DNA of 64,000 nt from Secundilactobacillus folii (GCF_009720675.1 NZ_WNJO01000001.1:62001-126000); one strand, 5' to 3'; shown: positions 18,488 through 29,363, counted from the first letter of the stretch. Translations and numbers: made by a program. The notes: generated by a model not told the origin, from the sequence alone.

Positions 18488-19254
18488 TGCGAATTGATGT
18501 TTTAAGTCTCTTTCCGGATATGTTTAACGGCCCGCTGCATGATTCGATTGTTGGCAAGGCACTGGACCGGGACGAACTAGAAGTCGAAGTGACTGATTTT
18601 CGGCAGTATTCTACTGATAAACATGGCAACGTCGATGATTACCCGTTCGGCGGTGGTGCTGGGATGTTGTTACAGCCACAGCCAATCTTTGATGCCATGG
18701 CTGCCACGCAAAAAAAGGCGGCCAAGCTAGGGCACGAAAAGGGACGGGTCATTTTAATGGATCCGGCGGGGGTGCAATTTACCCAAAAAGTGGCTGAAGA
18801 CTTTGCTAAAGAAGATCATTTGACCTTTATTTGCGGTCACTATGAAGGTTATGACGAACGGATTCGAACCCTCGTAACCGACGAAGTGTCAATGGGTGAT
18901 TACGTGCTGACCGGCGGCGAGCTGCCCGCAATGGTTATGATCGATGCCATTTCCAGGCTACTGCCTGGTGTGCTGGGTAATGAAGCTTCTGCACCAGGTG
19001 ATTCATTTTCAACTGGTCTGCTGGAATACCCGCAGTATACCCGTCCAGCGGATTTTCGAGGGATGAAAGTGCCGGCTGTTTTAATCAGTGGCAACCACCA
19101 AAAAATTGATGAATGGCGAGAAATTCAGTCGTTAAAGCGAACGTTAATGCGGCGGCCAGATCTACTTGATAAATTGACATTGACCGGGAATCAGAAACGT
19201 CAATTACGAGACATCCAAATCGAATTGGACGAAGCGGATGAGGATCAGGAGTAA
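18487..19254 (+). CDS. trmD: tRNA (guanine-N1)-methyltransferase TrmD
   Basis: TrmD methylates G37 of tRNAs and prevents +1 frameshifts. The 255-residue protein opens [17 protein letters not shown] and contains the deep trefoil-knot SAM site [11 protein letters not shown] (about 118-128) and [13 protein letters not shown]. The [11 protein letters not shown]-like segment is present as [11 protein letters not shown]. The gene overlaps rimM by one base. Confidence 0.98.
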   Translation: MRIDVLSLFPDMFNGPLHDSIVGKALDRDELEVEVTDFRQYSTDKHGNVDDYPFGGGAGMLLQPQPIFDAMAATQKKAAKLGHEKGRVILMDPAGVQFTQKVAEDFAKEDHLTFICGHYEGYDERIRTLVTDEVSMGDYVLTGGELPAMVMIDAISRLLPGVLGNEASAPGDSFSTGLLEYPQYTRPADFRGMKVPAVLISGNHQKIDEWREIQSLKRTLMRRPDLLDKLTLTGNQKRQLRDIQIELDEADEDQE

Positions 19255-19352
19255 TCGGTCTTTTTTGGTTTCGAGTTGCATCGTTTCGTCATTTTTTGCT
19301 AACAGATTGAATGAGAAACAAGTCGTGATTGTCTGACAGATTAGATTTTCTC

Positions 19353-19381
19353 TTTACTCTGCAGGCCAGATATGATATTCT
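19353..19381 (+). promoter_or_regulatory. Promoter and short leader of rplS
   Basis: TTTACT (19353-19358), 17 nt and TATTCT (19376-19381) precede a leader of about 75 nt. The leader begins with a small hairpin (TGGCT..AGCCA, near 19386-19402). An L19 leader RNA is known from Firmicutes, but I cannot confirm its consensus here. Confidence 0.55.
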
Positions 19382-19462
19382 ATTAGATGGCTGTTTAGCC
19401 ACAACTAACAATATTCCGCTGTCGAGATCGAGTATGAATGTTGATTGAAGGAGAGAAACATT

Positions 19463-19825
19463 ATGCGCCAGAATGAATTAATCGAAAAGATCAACCAAGA
19501 TCAATTACGTACCGACATTCCTAACTTCCGTCCCGGTGACACCATTCGTGTCCACGCTAAGGTTGTTGAAGGTTCTCGGGAACGTATCCAATTGTTTGAA
19601 GGTGTCGTGATCAAGCGTCACGGTACTGGTATCCAAGCAATGTATACTGTTCGTAAGATCTCTAATGGGGTCGGTGTTGAACGGACTTTTCCAGTTCACT
19701 CACCACGAGTAGACTCAGTTGAAGTTGTACGTTACGGTCGTGTCCGTCGTGCCAAGCTTTACTACCTCCGTGCTTTGCATGGTAAAGCTGCTCGTATCCC
19801 AGAAGCTCGTCGCCCTCGTAAGTAG
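19463..19825 (+). CDS. rplS: 50S ribosomal protein L19
   Basis: The 120-residue protein has the L19 pattern: [19 protein letters not shown], then [16 protein letters not shown], and the basic [21 protein letters not shown] near the C-terminus. L19 lies at the 30S-50S interface. ATG 19463 has AAGGAGAG upstream; the TTG at 19445 overlaps that site. It has its own promoter and a very strong terminator. Confidence 0.98.
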   Translation: MRQNELIEKINQDQLRTDIPNFRPGDTIRVHAKVVEGSRERIQLFEGVVIKRHGTGIQAMYTVRKISNGVGVERTFPVHSPRVDSVEVVRYGRVRRAKLYYLRALHGKAARIPEARRPRK

Positions 19826-19840
19826 GCAAGAGTTTCAATT

Positions 19841-19882
19841 AAAAAGTTCCCAGTTAGCAATTTGTTAACTGGGAACTTTTTA
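19841..19882 (+). terminator. Strong terminator after rplS
   Basis: A perfect 16-bp stem (19841-19856 with 19866-19881) starts with five A and ends with five T. Because of this symmetry it could also work on the minus strand. Confidence 0.92.
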
Positions 19883-19901
19883 ATTTGACGGCCGGTTAAA
19901 C

Positions 19902-19930
19902 TTGAGTTTCGATGGCTAGCACTGTATGCT
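19902..19930 (+). promoter_or_regulatory. Promoter of small membrane protein gene
   Basis: TTGAGT (19902-19907), a 17-nt spacer and TATGCT (19925-19930). Confidence 0.65.
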
Positions 19931-19968
19931 AAATATGAATTGAAACCGAGTTTAGGGAAGTGATCTGG

Positions 19969-20286
19969 TTGTCTGAAAAACAGTTGACAGCAGGCCAACA
20001 GCGACTATTCCGTGCCCAGTTGGTGGTTCAAGGCAGCGCCACCGTGGCATTAATTGGCTTGTTAATTAAAATTATCGGGTCTCATTTGACCTTTTTATCA
20101 ATGCATGTTTTGATTGCTTTAGCAGTCATCATTTTACTCCAGTGGCTGCTTGGATCACTCATGAGTGCAGCCATTAAAAGAGTCGGTCCGGTTCCGCGTG
20201 TCAAGCGGCCTGGGATGGCAAAATTGGCGGGCGCGTTTGAACTAGCATTATTTTTAGTTTTAGGTATTTTCTTTTTGGTTCAGTAA
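19969..20286 (+). CDS. Small integral membrane protein, function unknown
   Basis: I do not recognise this 105-residue protein. It has three likely membrane helices: about 18-42 (VQGSATVALIGLLIKIIG), 46-68 (VLIALAVIILLQWLLGSLM) and 85-104 (FELALFLVLGIFFLV), joined by a basic loop IKRVGPVPRVKR. I prefer the TTG start at 19969, which has AGGGAAG at a good distance, over GTG 19960, where the site would overlap. It is monocistronic between its own promoter and a terminator. Confidence 0.7.
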   Translation: MSEKQLTAGQQRLFRAQLVVQGSATVALIGLLIKIIGSHLTFLSMHVLIALAVIILLQWLLGSLMSAAIKRVGPVPRVKRPGMAKLAGAFELALFLVLGIFFLVQ

Positions 20287-20301
20287 TAAGGATTTAAAGT
20301 T

Positions 20302-20348
20302 AAAAAAGCACGGCAAGATCCTAACTGGGAATTTGTCGTGCTTTTTCT
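20302..20348. terminator. Bidirectional terminator between convergent genes
   Basis: A long stem, AAAAAGCACGGCAAGATCC pairing imperfectly with GGGAATTTGTCGTGCTTTTT, has T runs on both strands. It serves the membrane protein gene on plus and the C69 peptidase gene on minus. Confidence 0.85.
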
Positions 20349-20389
20349 TTTAGGGAGATCAGTAACCGCTTTTTGAAAGAAATCGGTTA

Positions 20390-21811
20390 TTACAAATTCA
20401 AATCCTGTTTATAGCTCAAAGGAGAAAGGGCAGTTGCTTTAGTAATCAAATCAGCCGTTAGGTCGCGATACTTTTTCAGAGCTAACGCTGCATTTTGATT
20501 ACTTTCTTTGGTCAGCAGCGTGGTTAATTCAATACCGGATAAGTGGGTAGCCCGGCGCGTCGTTTCCGTCACCGAACGCGCAAACCGTTGATTCAATTCC
20601 TGCTGAACAGTTTTCAACTCTTCGTTAAATTGATGGTAGTGCGCATCCACAAGGACACCGGCATGTTTAAAGACCCAGTAGGCACTATCGGCGCTGTAGT
20701 TTTGCTGGCCAAGTTGATACGCTTCAGGTGTGCTGGTGATACCTGCAAAGAAGGGGACATAAACGCTTTGGGCTGCAACACCCATTGCTAACCAGTGGAT
20801 ACCTGACAGTTCAGGTTGTTCAAACGGCCGCATTTGCAGGACGTGAGACTCCTGGGTCGAGGCCAGGCTGACTGGCCGAAACCGTTTCCGGTCGGTGTCA
20901 GAACCCGTGCCAATTGGATCATATGGTGTTTCTTGATAGTGAGAACTCAAAAAGGCTTGGGCATCTTCAACGGCCAGTAACTTTTCTGCTCGCTGGATAA
21001 ACGGCATGGTGTGACTATTGATGGCCTGCTCGATACTTGGATCGAACATTTTTTGGCCGTACCAGACCCGTGGTAAGTTGTAGTAGGCATCCATCTGGTT
21101 ATTCGTACCAAAGATCTCACGAAAATTAAAACCGTTGCGATTAGGATTTAAATGGTTATCAGCGACAAATTTACGGAGCTCAGCCGACCACATAAATTGT
21201 TCAGGAGCATCGAAATCAACGTCTTGAATCGCCATTTGATTAGCGACAACGGCGTAACCGTCATCGGGAATTCGCTGGGCGACCCATTGGTGTCCAGAAC
21301 CGGTCTCCATGTACCAAGCTTCATTTTTATCAGCAAATAAAATACCATTGGTTTCTGACGTACCGTAATAAGAAATGATTGCTCCGAGACGTTTCACACC
21401 TTCCCGAGCCGTCTTAATGTAGGGCAACGTTACGGTCACCATGGCCTCTTCTCCGATCCCGGCTTCGATCAATGGATCAGCCGCCAGTACCCGATCATTT
21501 GCGTAAGTACTTTCGGTAGCGCTCATTGCGACACCGTGCCCGTTGATGCCGTCCTCTTCAAACAGACCGTATTTCTCAGTCCATTCGGGAGTCGCCGTGT
21601 ATTTATCAGCCTGGTTTGGCAGTGGCATTTTAAAACCATTATTCTTTGAGACGAACTGATTGTTGGCACTGACAGTTTCAGGGTGAACAACGAAGTGCTT
21701 TGGCCACGCAGCGCGCGAGTCCTCATTTCGGCCAATCATCACCGAACCGTCCACGCTCGCTGCCTTACCGATCAAAATGCTGGTACAAGCAGAAAAAGGT
21801 TCAAACGACAT
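20390..21811 (-). CDS. C69 family dipeptidase (PepD type)
   Basis: Peptidase family C69 enzymes are cytoplasmic N-terminal-nucleophile dipeptidases that release amino acids from small peptides. The N-terminus MSFEPFSACTSILIGKAASVD gives Cys9 as the candidate nucleophile, followed by DGSVMIGRNEDS. The segments GRNEDS and KHFVVHPE are typical. The protein is 473 aa. The ATG at 21811 has GGAGGG upstream on the minus strand; upstream in-frame codons to 21931 lack a site and do not match the family. It is monocistronic, with the tautomerase gene diverging from it. Confidence 0.9.
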   Translation of the reverse strand: MSFEPFSACTSILIGKAASVDGSVMIGRNEDSRAAWPKHFVVHPETVSANNQFVSKNNGFKMPLPNQADKYTATPEWTEKYGLFEEDGINGHGVAMSATESTYANDRVLAADPLIEAGIGEEAMVTVTLPYIKTAREGVKRLGAIISYYGTSETNGILFADKNEAWYMETGSGHQWVAQRIPDDGYAVVANQMAIQDVDFDAPEQFMWSAELRKFVADNHLNPNRNGFNFREIFGTNNQMDAYYNLPRVWYGQKMFDPSIEQAINSHTMPFIQRAEKLLAVEDAQAFLSSHYQETPYDPIGTGSDTDRKRFRPVSLASTQESHVLQMRPFEQPELSGIHWLAMGVAAQSVYVPFFAGITSTPEAYQLGQQNYSADSAYWVFKHAGVLVDAHYHQFNEELKTVQQELNQRFARSVTETTRRATHLSGIELTTLLTKESNQNAALALKKYRDLTADLITKATALSPLSYKQDLNL

Positions 21812-21923
21812 GTGAATCCCTCCATTAATTTTTAATACGTCCATCATATCATGATTGTTGATAAATACAGTGAAAACCGTTGTCTTATTTAATCCGGATG
21901 TGTTCTGGAAATTTGAAGGGCGC

Positions 21924-21952
21924 TTGCTCACAGAGGTAAAAAACGGTATAAT
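21924..21952 (+). promoter_or_regulatory. Promoter of tautomerase gene
   Basis: TTGCTC (21924-21929), 17 nt and a consensus TATAAT (21947-21952) lie just upstream of the AAGGAGG site. Confidence 0.75.
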
Positions 21953-21981
21953 TTGAGCATTCTATACAAGGAGGCACTAAC

Positions 21982-22170
21982 ATGCCAATCGTACACATTG
22001 ACCTCATTGCAGGTCGTTCCCAAGAACAATTGAAGAATTTGGTTAAGGACGTTACGGACGCGGTTTCTAAAAATACTGGCGCTCCCGCTGAACACGTTCA
22101 CGTCATCTTAAGTGAAATGGCCACTAACCGTTATAGTGTTGGCGGCATCCTGAAGAGCGACGAAAAATAA
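21982..22170 (+). CDS. 4-oxalocrotonate tautomerase family protein
   Basis: This 62-residue protein has the size of a 4-OT subunit and starts [16 protein letters not shown]. Pro2 becomes the N-terminal catalytic base after Met removal. [15 protein letters not shown] and [18 protein letters not shown] complete the beta-alpha-beta fold, with the conserved Arg-Tyr region near residue 50. The physiological substrate in lactobacilli is unknown. AAGGAGG lies upstream of the ATG. It has its own promoter and terminator. Confidence 0.93.
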   Translation: MPIVHIDLIAGRSQEQLKNLVKDVTDAVSKNTGAPAEHVHVILSEMATNRYSVGGILKSDEK

Positions 22171-22176
22171 TTCTTG

Positions 22177-22207
22177 AGGGTCGACGTCTTGGCGTTACCC
22201 TTTTTTT
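22177..22207 (+). terminator. Terminator after tautomerase gene
   Basis: AGGGT..ACCCT stem with inner pairing (22177-22200), followed by seven T. Confidence 0.82.
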
Positions 22208-22217
22208 ATGGCTGTTA

Positions 22218-22233
22218 ATGTAACCGATTCCAG
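22218..22233 (+). promoter_or_regulatory. Candidate CcpA-binding cre site upstream of glpK
   Basis: The sequence matches the cre consensus WTGNAANCGNWWNCAW at 15 of 16 positions (final G instead of W). It lies about 34 nt upstream of the glpK -35 box and inside a wider GTTAAT / ATTAAC inverted repeat. This suggests carbon catabolite control of glycerol kinase. Confidence 0.6.
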
Positions 22234-22266
22234 TACCGATATTAACGCTTTTTTAAATTGTACAGG

Positions 22267-22295
22267 TTGGCTAATTCAAACATCTTCGGTATACT
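22267..22295 (+). promoter_or_regulatory. Promoter of glpK
   Basis: TTGGCT (22267-22272), 17 nt and TATACT (22290-22295), about 40 nt before the start codon. Confidence 0.72.
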
Positions 22296-22311
22296 ATAGA
22301 AGATTGACTAA

Positions 22312-23847
<1,536 letters not shown>

Positions 23848-23864
23848 TTGAAAAGAAATTTACA

Positions 23865-23898
23865 CCGATACCCATTTCAAGTGGGTATCGGCTTTTTC
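23865..23898 (+). terminator. Terminator after glpK
   Basis: A perfect 10-bp stem CCGATACCCA / TGGGTATCGG (23865-23874, 23882-23891) followed by C and five T. Confidence 0.9.
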
Positions 23899-24062
23899 GT
23901 TTGGTTCAATAGTCGGAAATAATAATTTGTATAATCATCATGTTTCAGAGGTAGTCAATGTCAGAGTTCCCTTAATTTTTAGGATCACGACAATTTGATT
24001 TTTGATTCAGGTAAATACTCAGTTGTACATCAGGATAATTGGCTAAAATTCATTTTTTATTC

Positions 24063-24110
24063 TTGCTATTAGCTAAAGAGATGAATTACAATAGCATTGA
24101 CTTATATAAT
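24063..24110 (+). promoter_or_regulatory. Probable promoter region of the surface protein gene
   Basis: TTGCTA (24063-24068), 18 nt and TACAAT (24087-24092); an alternative -10 TATAAT sits at 24105-24110. A further TATAAT at 23930 lacks a good -35. The rest of the gap after glpK shows no gene. Confidence 0.5.
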
Positions 24111-24140
24111 CTGTATTTAATATGTGGGGGGGCAGTTACT

Positions 24141-27100
24141 TTGACAGGAAAGAATAATCTTCAACGTTTTGTCCGCGCCAATCAACGGGAGCATTATAAA
24201 TCATATAAAATGGGAAAGCACTGGGTATATGCGGCTTTATTCGGCTTGACCTTTAGTGCTGGAGTGTTGCTGAATAGCGGCTTGGTGGCACGCGCACAAA
24301 CGTCAACTGAACCGACGACTGCAGTGGAAGCTAATTCAACTGCCAAAACAATCAATGAGAGCGCGGCTTCAAACACTTCCTCAGCTAATACCACAGCTAA
24401 TTCGACGGCGGCCAGTTCGACAGATACCGGTGCGACAAGTGCCGCTAGCGCATTATCAAGCACCAGTTCAGTTGCCGCGACAAGTACCTCGACCGCGCCA
24501 GCTTCATTTGCATCGTCTTCTAGTGCGTCTTCGTCGCAAGCGACCAGTGCTCAGCCGGGTTCTTCTGTTACCAGCAAGTCGACTGCCAGCACATTGACTG
24601 ATAACCAGGTAGCGACTAAACAAGTGAATTCTACTGCGTCTGTGGCATCCCAAGTTAACCAGGTAAAAGCAACTTCTGACGCGGTCTCAACTGTTACGGC
24701 GCAAAACGCTGCAACTTCAAAATTAATCAGTGCAAAGGCTGCTGAAGACCCGGTTAGCGCTACGACAGCAACAACTGTTACAGTTGTACCAACATCAATG
24801 TCTTATCAGGGGACGTTACCGAATTTTTCAGTTGAATTTAATGGGTCATCCGGCTCGGCTTTAACCTTACCGACGTTCACGAACGCCGATTTTGATGTCG
24901 CTATTCCTAATGGAGGCAATTCAACCTTCTGGATGCAAGCTTCAATGTTAAACGCTGACGAATTAAAGCTACTAGTTCCTGGGACGTACCAAGTTGAACT
25001 GATCCCTGACGCCAAAATTGCGATTCGCAATGCTAACGCTGGGTATAGTTTGCCAGACAGTGATTTTGTGCCTGGGACTTTAACTGTCAATCAGGTATCA
25101 GCTGATGCCACTGTCGCCGATAGTCAAATGTCATATAACAGTTTCTTGCCGGACTTCACGATTGAGCAGACCAGTACTAGTGGGGTTTCATTAACACTGC
25201 CAGATCTGACAGATGCTGACTTTGAAATTCAGTTACCGGTTACTGATGATCAAGCTGGCACTTGGGTCAATGCAGCGACTTTAACAGTAGCTCAGAAGCA
25301 GACTTTAGTACCGAATAGTGCGGGGTACAGCGTGCGTTTGAACACGGATGGTGAAAATGCGGTACGAAGTGCTAATTCATCCTATAGTTTTGTTGATGGT
25401 GATTTTAATGCAGGCACTTTGAGAGTCAGTCCAGTATCTGCAACCAGCAAGCAAGCTAGTCAAGCCACCGTGAATGATAGTGAAATGGATTATAATGGCA
25501 CACTGCCAACGTTTACGATTCAACAAAATGATTTGACCGGTTCGGCCCTGAATGTTGATGGCTTAACCAATGATGACTTCGATATTTTGGTTCCAGCCAA
25601 TGGCAGTGCACCAGAAACTTGGGTCACTGCAAGTAGTTTAACGGACGCGCAAAAGGCAGTTCTGACTCAAGGTTATTATAATGTTCGGGTTAACGCGGCT
25701 GGTCAGGCAATCATTGCCAGCAATAATCCGGGCTACACCTTTACAGCGGCTGCTTTCCATGATGGCGCATTGCAGGTGACCCCAATTGAAGCCCAAGTGG
25801 GTGTAAATAACAGTCAAATGCAGTATGATAGTACGCTGCCGAACTTTACCGTCAAGACGGTTACATCAGATTTGAATTTGAAGATCCCAACTTTAACTAA
25901 TGCCGACTTTGATGTGGCCATTCCTAATGGGGGCAACTCAACTATCTGGATTCAAGCTTCAATGTTGAGTGCCAATCAGTTAAAGACGCTGGTGCCTGGT
26001 ACTTACCAAGTTGAGTTGATTCCGGACGCTGAAATTGCGATCCGGAATGCCAACCGAGGATACAGTCTAAAGGACAGCGACTTTGAAGTAGGTACTCTAA
26101 CCGTTACCCAAGCATCGGCTGACGCCACCGTAGCTAATAGTCAAATGTCATATGATGGTACCTTGCCGGACTTCACGATTGTTCAGACCAGTACTAGTGG
26201 GGTTTCATTAACGGTGCCAGATTTGACAAAAGCTGATTTTGAAATTCAGTTGCAAGCCTCCGATAGTCAGACTGCAACTTGGGTGAACGCTAACGATTTA
26301 ACTGAAGCTCAAAAACAAGCTTTGTTGCCTAACTCAAACGGTTACAGTGTTCGCTTGACAGCATCTGGAGAAGCTGCTGTAATGGCTGCTAATCCTAATT
26401 ATAGTTTTGATAGCACAGCATTTAATGTTGGTACATTAACTGTCAATCCTGTACCAGCGACTAATAAACTTGCTAGTCAAGTTACGGTTATCGATGCTCA
26501 GATGGATTACAACAGTACCTTGCCAACGTTTACGATTCAACAAAATGATTTGACCGGTTCGGCCCTGAATGTTGACGGCTTAACCAATGATGACTTCGAT
26601 ATTTTGGTTCCAGCCAATGGCAGTGCACCAGAAACTTGGGTCACTGCAAGTAGTTTAACGGACGCGCAAAAGGCAGTGCTGACTCAAGGTTATTATGGCG
26701 TTCGAGTGAACGCGGCTGGTCAAGCAATCATTGCCAGCAACAATCCGGGCTACACCTTTACAGCGGCTGCTTTCCATGATGGCGCATTGCAGGTGACCCC
26801 AATTGAAGCCCAAGTGGGTGTAAATAACAGTCAAATGCAGTATGATAGTACGCTGCCGAACTTTACCGTCAAGACGGTTACATCAGATTTGAATTTGAAC
26901 ATCCCAACTTTAACCAATGCCGATTTTGATGTGGCCATTCCTAATGGGGGCAACTCAACTATCTGGATTCAAGCTTCAATGTTGAGTGCCAATCAGTTAA
27001 AGACGCTGGTGCCTGGTACTTACCAAGTTGAGTTGATTCCGGACGCTGAAATTGCGATCCGAAATGCCAACCGAGGATACAGTCTAAAGGACAGCGACTT

Positions 27101-29363
27101 TGAAGTAGGTACTTTAACGGTGATTCCAGCGCCAGCCAGCAATAGTGTGACAACGCATGCAAAAGTTCAAGACAGTGAAATGTCATACGATGGTACCTTG
27201 CCAAACTTCACGATTCAAAAAGATGCCACAGTTGGTTCAGCATTGACGGTTCCAGCTTTGACGGCGGCTGATTTTGAAATTCAGTTGCCAGCCTCCGATA
27301 GTCAGACTGCAACTTGGGTGAACGCTAACGATTTAACTGAAGCTCAAAAACAAGCTTTGTTGCCTAACTCAAACGGTTACAGCGTTCGCTTGACAGCGGC
27401 TGGTGAGGCTGCCGTTGAGGCTGCTAATCCTAATTATAGTTTTGCTGATACTGATTTCTACGCCGGCCTACTAACGGTCGAGCCAGTATCTGCCACTAAT
27501 AGCTCAGTCAGCCAAGTAACGGTAAGTGACAGCCAAATGAATTATAACGGTGAATTGCCAACGTTTACGATTCTACAAAATAATCAGACTGGTTCAGCAC
27601 TGGATGTTGACGGTTTAACTAATAATGACTTCGATATTCTGTTCCCGACCAATGGCAGTGCACCAGAAACTTGGGTCACTGCAACAAGTCTAACGGATAC
27701 GCAAAAAGCGCTACTCACTCAGGGCGATTACAGCGTTCAAGTTAACGTGGCTGGTCAGGCAATCATTGCCAGCAACAATCCGGGCTACACCTTTACCGCT
27801 GCCGCCTTTCATGCTGGTGATCTGAAGGTTAAACCTCTGAATGCCAACGATAGTAAGACTACTCAGGTAGCTGTTGATCCAAGTTCAATGCTTTATAGGG
27901 GTACGTTACCGACCTTTAGTATTCAACCGACTGCTGATGGGATTGGTTCAGCATTGAATTTGCCGACTTTGAGCAATGCCGATTTTGATATTGCAATTCC
28001 TAATAGGACTTCAACCACGTGGGTTCAAGCGACAAGTGTCACTGCTGATGAGTTGCAGACCCTGCTTCCTGGTGATTATGAGGTTAAGCTGACCCCAAGT
28101 GCCCAGATTGCGATTGAAAATGCAAACCGCGGTTATCGCTTTACGGAAAATGACTTCATTGTTGGCAACTTGACTGTTGATCCAGCACCAGCCAGCGATA
28201 GCGTAGATACGCAACCGTCAGTCAGTGATCAAACAATGCCATATGGCGGAGTCACGCCAAACTTTACCCTTCAACAATCAGGTTCACTTTTGACGTTACC
28301 GGCCTTAGGCAATGAGTATTTTGAAGTACAATTACCAGGAGTGGACGGTAATCCTGCTACTTGGGTAAAATTGAGCGATTTGACGCCAACTCAAAAGCAA
28401 ACAATGCTTCCTGGAAACTACAAGGTTCGCTTGACCAATGCCGGCCAAACAGCAGTTCAAAATGCAAATCCAGGTTATCGCTTCGAGACGACCGATTTTC
28501 ACGCTGGTACTTTAAGCGTGACAGCTGTTCCTGCAGGCAATAACCAGACAACTCAGGTGAAAGTTAACGATAGTAGTATGACCTATGGGGCTGAGATACC
28601 AACTTTGACGATTGAAACGGGCGCTAATGCAGCATATGGTTCTGGTCTAGTACCAGTGACTCTCACTAACGCAGATTTTGATATCAATATTAATGGGAGT
28701 CAGTGGGTCGCGGCAGATGCCTTGAGTACGGCACAACTGGGGGCACTGACGCCTGGAGACTATCTCATTCGGTTGAACCAAGCGGGTCAGCAAGCTGTGG
28801 AAGCCGCTAACAAGGGTTATGAATTCACGCAAAATGATTTCTTGCCTGGTACACTTGACGTGACGCTAAACACGACAACTGACACTTCTTCAGGTGATAA
28901 TTCTGGCTCGTCAATTACTACGGGTACGACAGGAACGACTAGCTCAACTGGCACAACGGGTGAGACACAGTCGGGCTCAGCCAGTGGTCAAAATCAGATT
29001 AGTTCGCACTTAACCGGCGCCAATTCCAATTCTAATGGCAGGAACACAATCTCAACAGATGTCAGTGGTGCAAATGTCAAGGTATCTAGCACCACGAACT
29101 CAAACACGCCGGCGTCAAATGAATCGCTAGGAAGTGCGGCTGAATCAAAGTTGTCAGCAGAGAATGCTACTGTAACCAGGACGGCTGAATATGCAGTTCG
29201 AACACGTTCAACGACCTCGACTAACAAGCAAGCACAGACCAGAAAATTGCCACAGACGAATGAGCAACGGAATTCATCTGTACAACTTGGCCTCAGCTTA
29301 ATAAGTTTGTTGACCCTGTTTGGCTTCTTAGGTAAACGTCGAAAAAAGGAAAATGAACGGTAA
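24141..29363 (+). CDS. LPXTG cell-wall anchored repeat surface protein with KxYKxGKxW signal peptide
   Basis: The 1740-residue protein is a sortase-anchored surface protein. It starts with a KxYKxGKxW-type signal (YKSYKMGKHW at 19-28, hydrophobic core to about 44, probable cleavage near ARA at 50-52). A Ser/Thr/Ala-rich stalk follows (about 53-210), then twelve MBG-like modules of 109-119 residues (about 213-1575), a Ser/Thr/Gly/Asn-rich segment, and the sorting signal LPQTN at 1703-1707 with a hydrophobic segment and GKRRKKENER tail. The start is TTG 24141 after GGGGGGG; the upstream ATG 24039 would displace the signal peptide. It probably mediates adhesion or aggregation, but no ligand can be inferred. 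Confidence 0.92.
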   Translation: MTGKNNLQRFVRANQREHYKSYKMGKHWVYAALFGLTFSAGVLLNSGLVARAQTSTEPTTAVEANSTAKTINESAASNTSSANTTANSTAASSTDTGATSAASALSSTSSVAATSTSTAPASFASSSSASSSQATSAQPGSSVTSKSTASTLTDNQVATKQVNSTASVASQVNQVKATSDAVSTVTAQNAATSKLISAKAAEDPVSATTATTVTVVPTSMSYQGTLPNFSVEFNGSSGSALTLPTFTNADFDVAIPNGGNSTFWMQASMLNADELKLLVPGTYQVELIPDAKIAIRNANAGYSLPDSDFVPGTLTVNQVSADATVADSQMSYNSFLPDFTIEQTSTSGVSLTLPDLTDADFEIQLPVTDDQAGTWVNAATLTVAQKQTLVPNSAGYSVRLNTDGENAVRSANSSYSFVDGDFNAGTLRVSPVSATSKQASQATVNDSEMDYNGTLPTFTIQQNDLTGSALNVDGLTNDDFDILVPANGSAPETWVTASSLTDAQKAVLTQGYYNVRVNAAGQAIIASNNPGYTFTAAAFHDGALQVTPIEAQVGVNNSQMQYDSTLPNFTVKTVTSDLNLKIPTLTNADFDVAIPNGGNSTIWIQASMLSANQLKTLVPGTYQVELIPDAEIAIRNANRGYSLKDSDFEVGTLTVTQASADATVANSQMSYDGTLPDFTIVQTSTSGVSLTVPDLTKADFEIQLQASDSQTATWVNANDLTEAQKQALLPNSNGYSVRLTASGEAAVMAANPNYSFDSTAFNVGTLTVNPVPATNKLASQVTVIDAQMDYNSTLPTFTIQQNDLTGSALNVDGLTNDDFDILVPANGSAPETWVTASSLTDAQKAVLTQGYYGVRVNAAGQAIIASNNPGYTFTAAAFHDGALQVTPIEAQVGVNNSQMQYDSTLPNFTVKTVTSDLNLNIPTLTNADFDVAIPNGGNSTIWIQASMLSANQLKTLVPGTYQVELIPDAEIAIRNANRGYSLKDSDFEVGTLTVIPAPASNSVTTHAKVQDSEMSYDGTLPNFTIQKDATVGSALTVPALTAADFEIQLPASDSQTATWVNANDLTEAQKQALLPNSNGYSVRLTAAGEAAVEAANPNYSFADTDFYAGLLTVEPVSATNSSVSQVTVSDSQMNYNGELPTFTILQNNQTGSALDVDGLTNNDFDILFPTNGSAPETWVTATSLTDTQKALLTQGDYSVQVNVAGQAIIASNNPGYTFTAAAFHAGDLKVKPLNANDSKTTQVAVDPSSMLYRGTLPTFSIQPTADGIGSALNLPTLSNADFDIAIPNRTSTTWVQATSVTADELQTLLPGDYEVKLTPSAQIAIENANRGYRFTENDFIVGNLTVDPAPASDSVDTQPSVSDQTMPYGGVTPNFTLQQSGSLLTLPALGNEYFEVQLPGVDGNPATWVKLSDLTPTQKQTMLPGNYKVRLTNAGQTAVQNANPGYRFETTDFHAGTLSVTAVPAGNNQTTQVKVNDSSMTYGAEIPTLTIETGANAAYGSGLVPVTLTNADFDININGSQWVAADALSTAQLGALTPGDYLIRLNQAGQQAVEAANKGYEFTQNDFLPGTLDVTLNTTTDTSSGDNSGSSITTGTTGTTSSTGTTGETQSGSASGQNQISSHLTGANSNSNGRNTISTDVSGANVKVSSTTNSNTPASNESLGSAAESKLSAENATVTRTAEYAVRTRSTTSTNKQAQTRKLPQTNEQRNSSVQLGLSLISLLTLFGFLGKRRKKENER
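24770..28866 (+). repeat. Twelve-module tandem array organised as (A-B-C)x4
   Basis: Module cores (Met-x-Tyr codons) lie at 24798, 25128, 25485, 25818, 26145, 26502, 26835, 27180, 27537, 27888, 28236 and 28578. Three types alternate strictly: A with FDVAIPN or FDIAIPN, B with FEIQLP or FEVQLP, C with FDILVPANG-like segments (the last C copy has FDININ). The higher-order period is about 1017-1050 bp. The general pattern LPxFTI..LTxADF..ATW..LTxAQK..LPGxYxVRL..NxGYxF resembles MBG-type domains. Confidence 0.88.
25485..27120 (+). repeat. Near-identical C-A module pair duplicated at 1017-bp offset
   Basis: Bases about 25501-26103 and 26518-27120 differ at only a few positions at an exact offset of 1017 bp. 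Long stretches are identical, including synonymous positions. The B modules that follow are identical over about 100 nt at offset 1035. This points to recent duplication or gene conversion. Confidence 0.85.

Noticed and set aside
24039-24140. Extended N-terminus of the surface protein from ATG 24039
   Set aside because: It would put a second hydrophobic stretch before the KxYKxGKxW signal; the TTG at 24141 has a strong G-rich site.
24194-24597. ORFs on both strands over the Ser/Thr/Ala stalk of the surface protein
   Set aside because: They are shadows of low-complexity codons and have no start signals.
24141-29363. CRISPR-like or intergenic tandem repeats
   Set aside because: The repeats are in-frame protein modules of about 110 codons, not short direct repeats with spacers.
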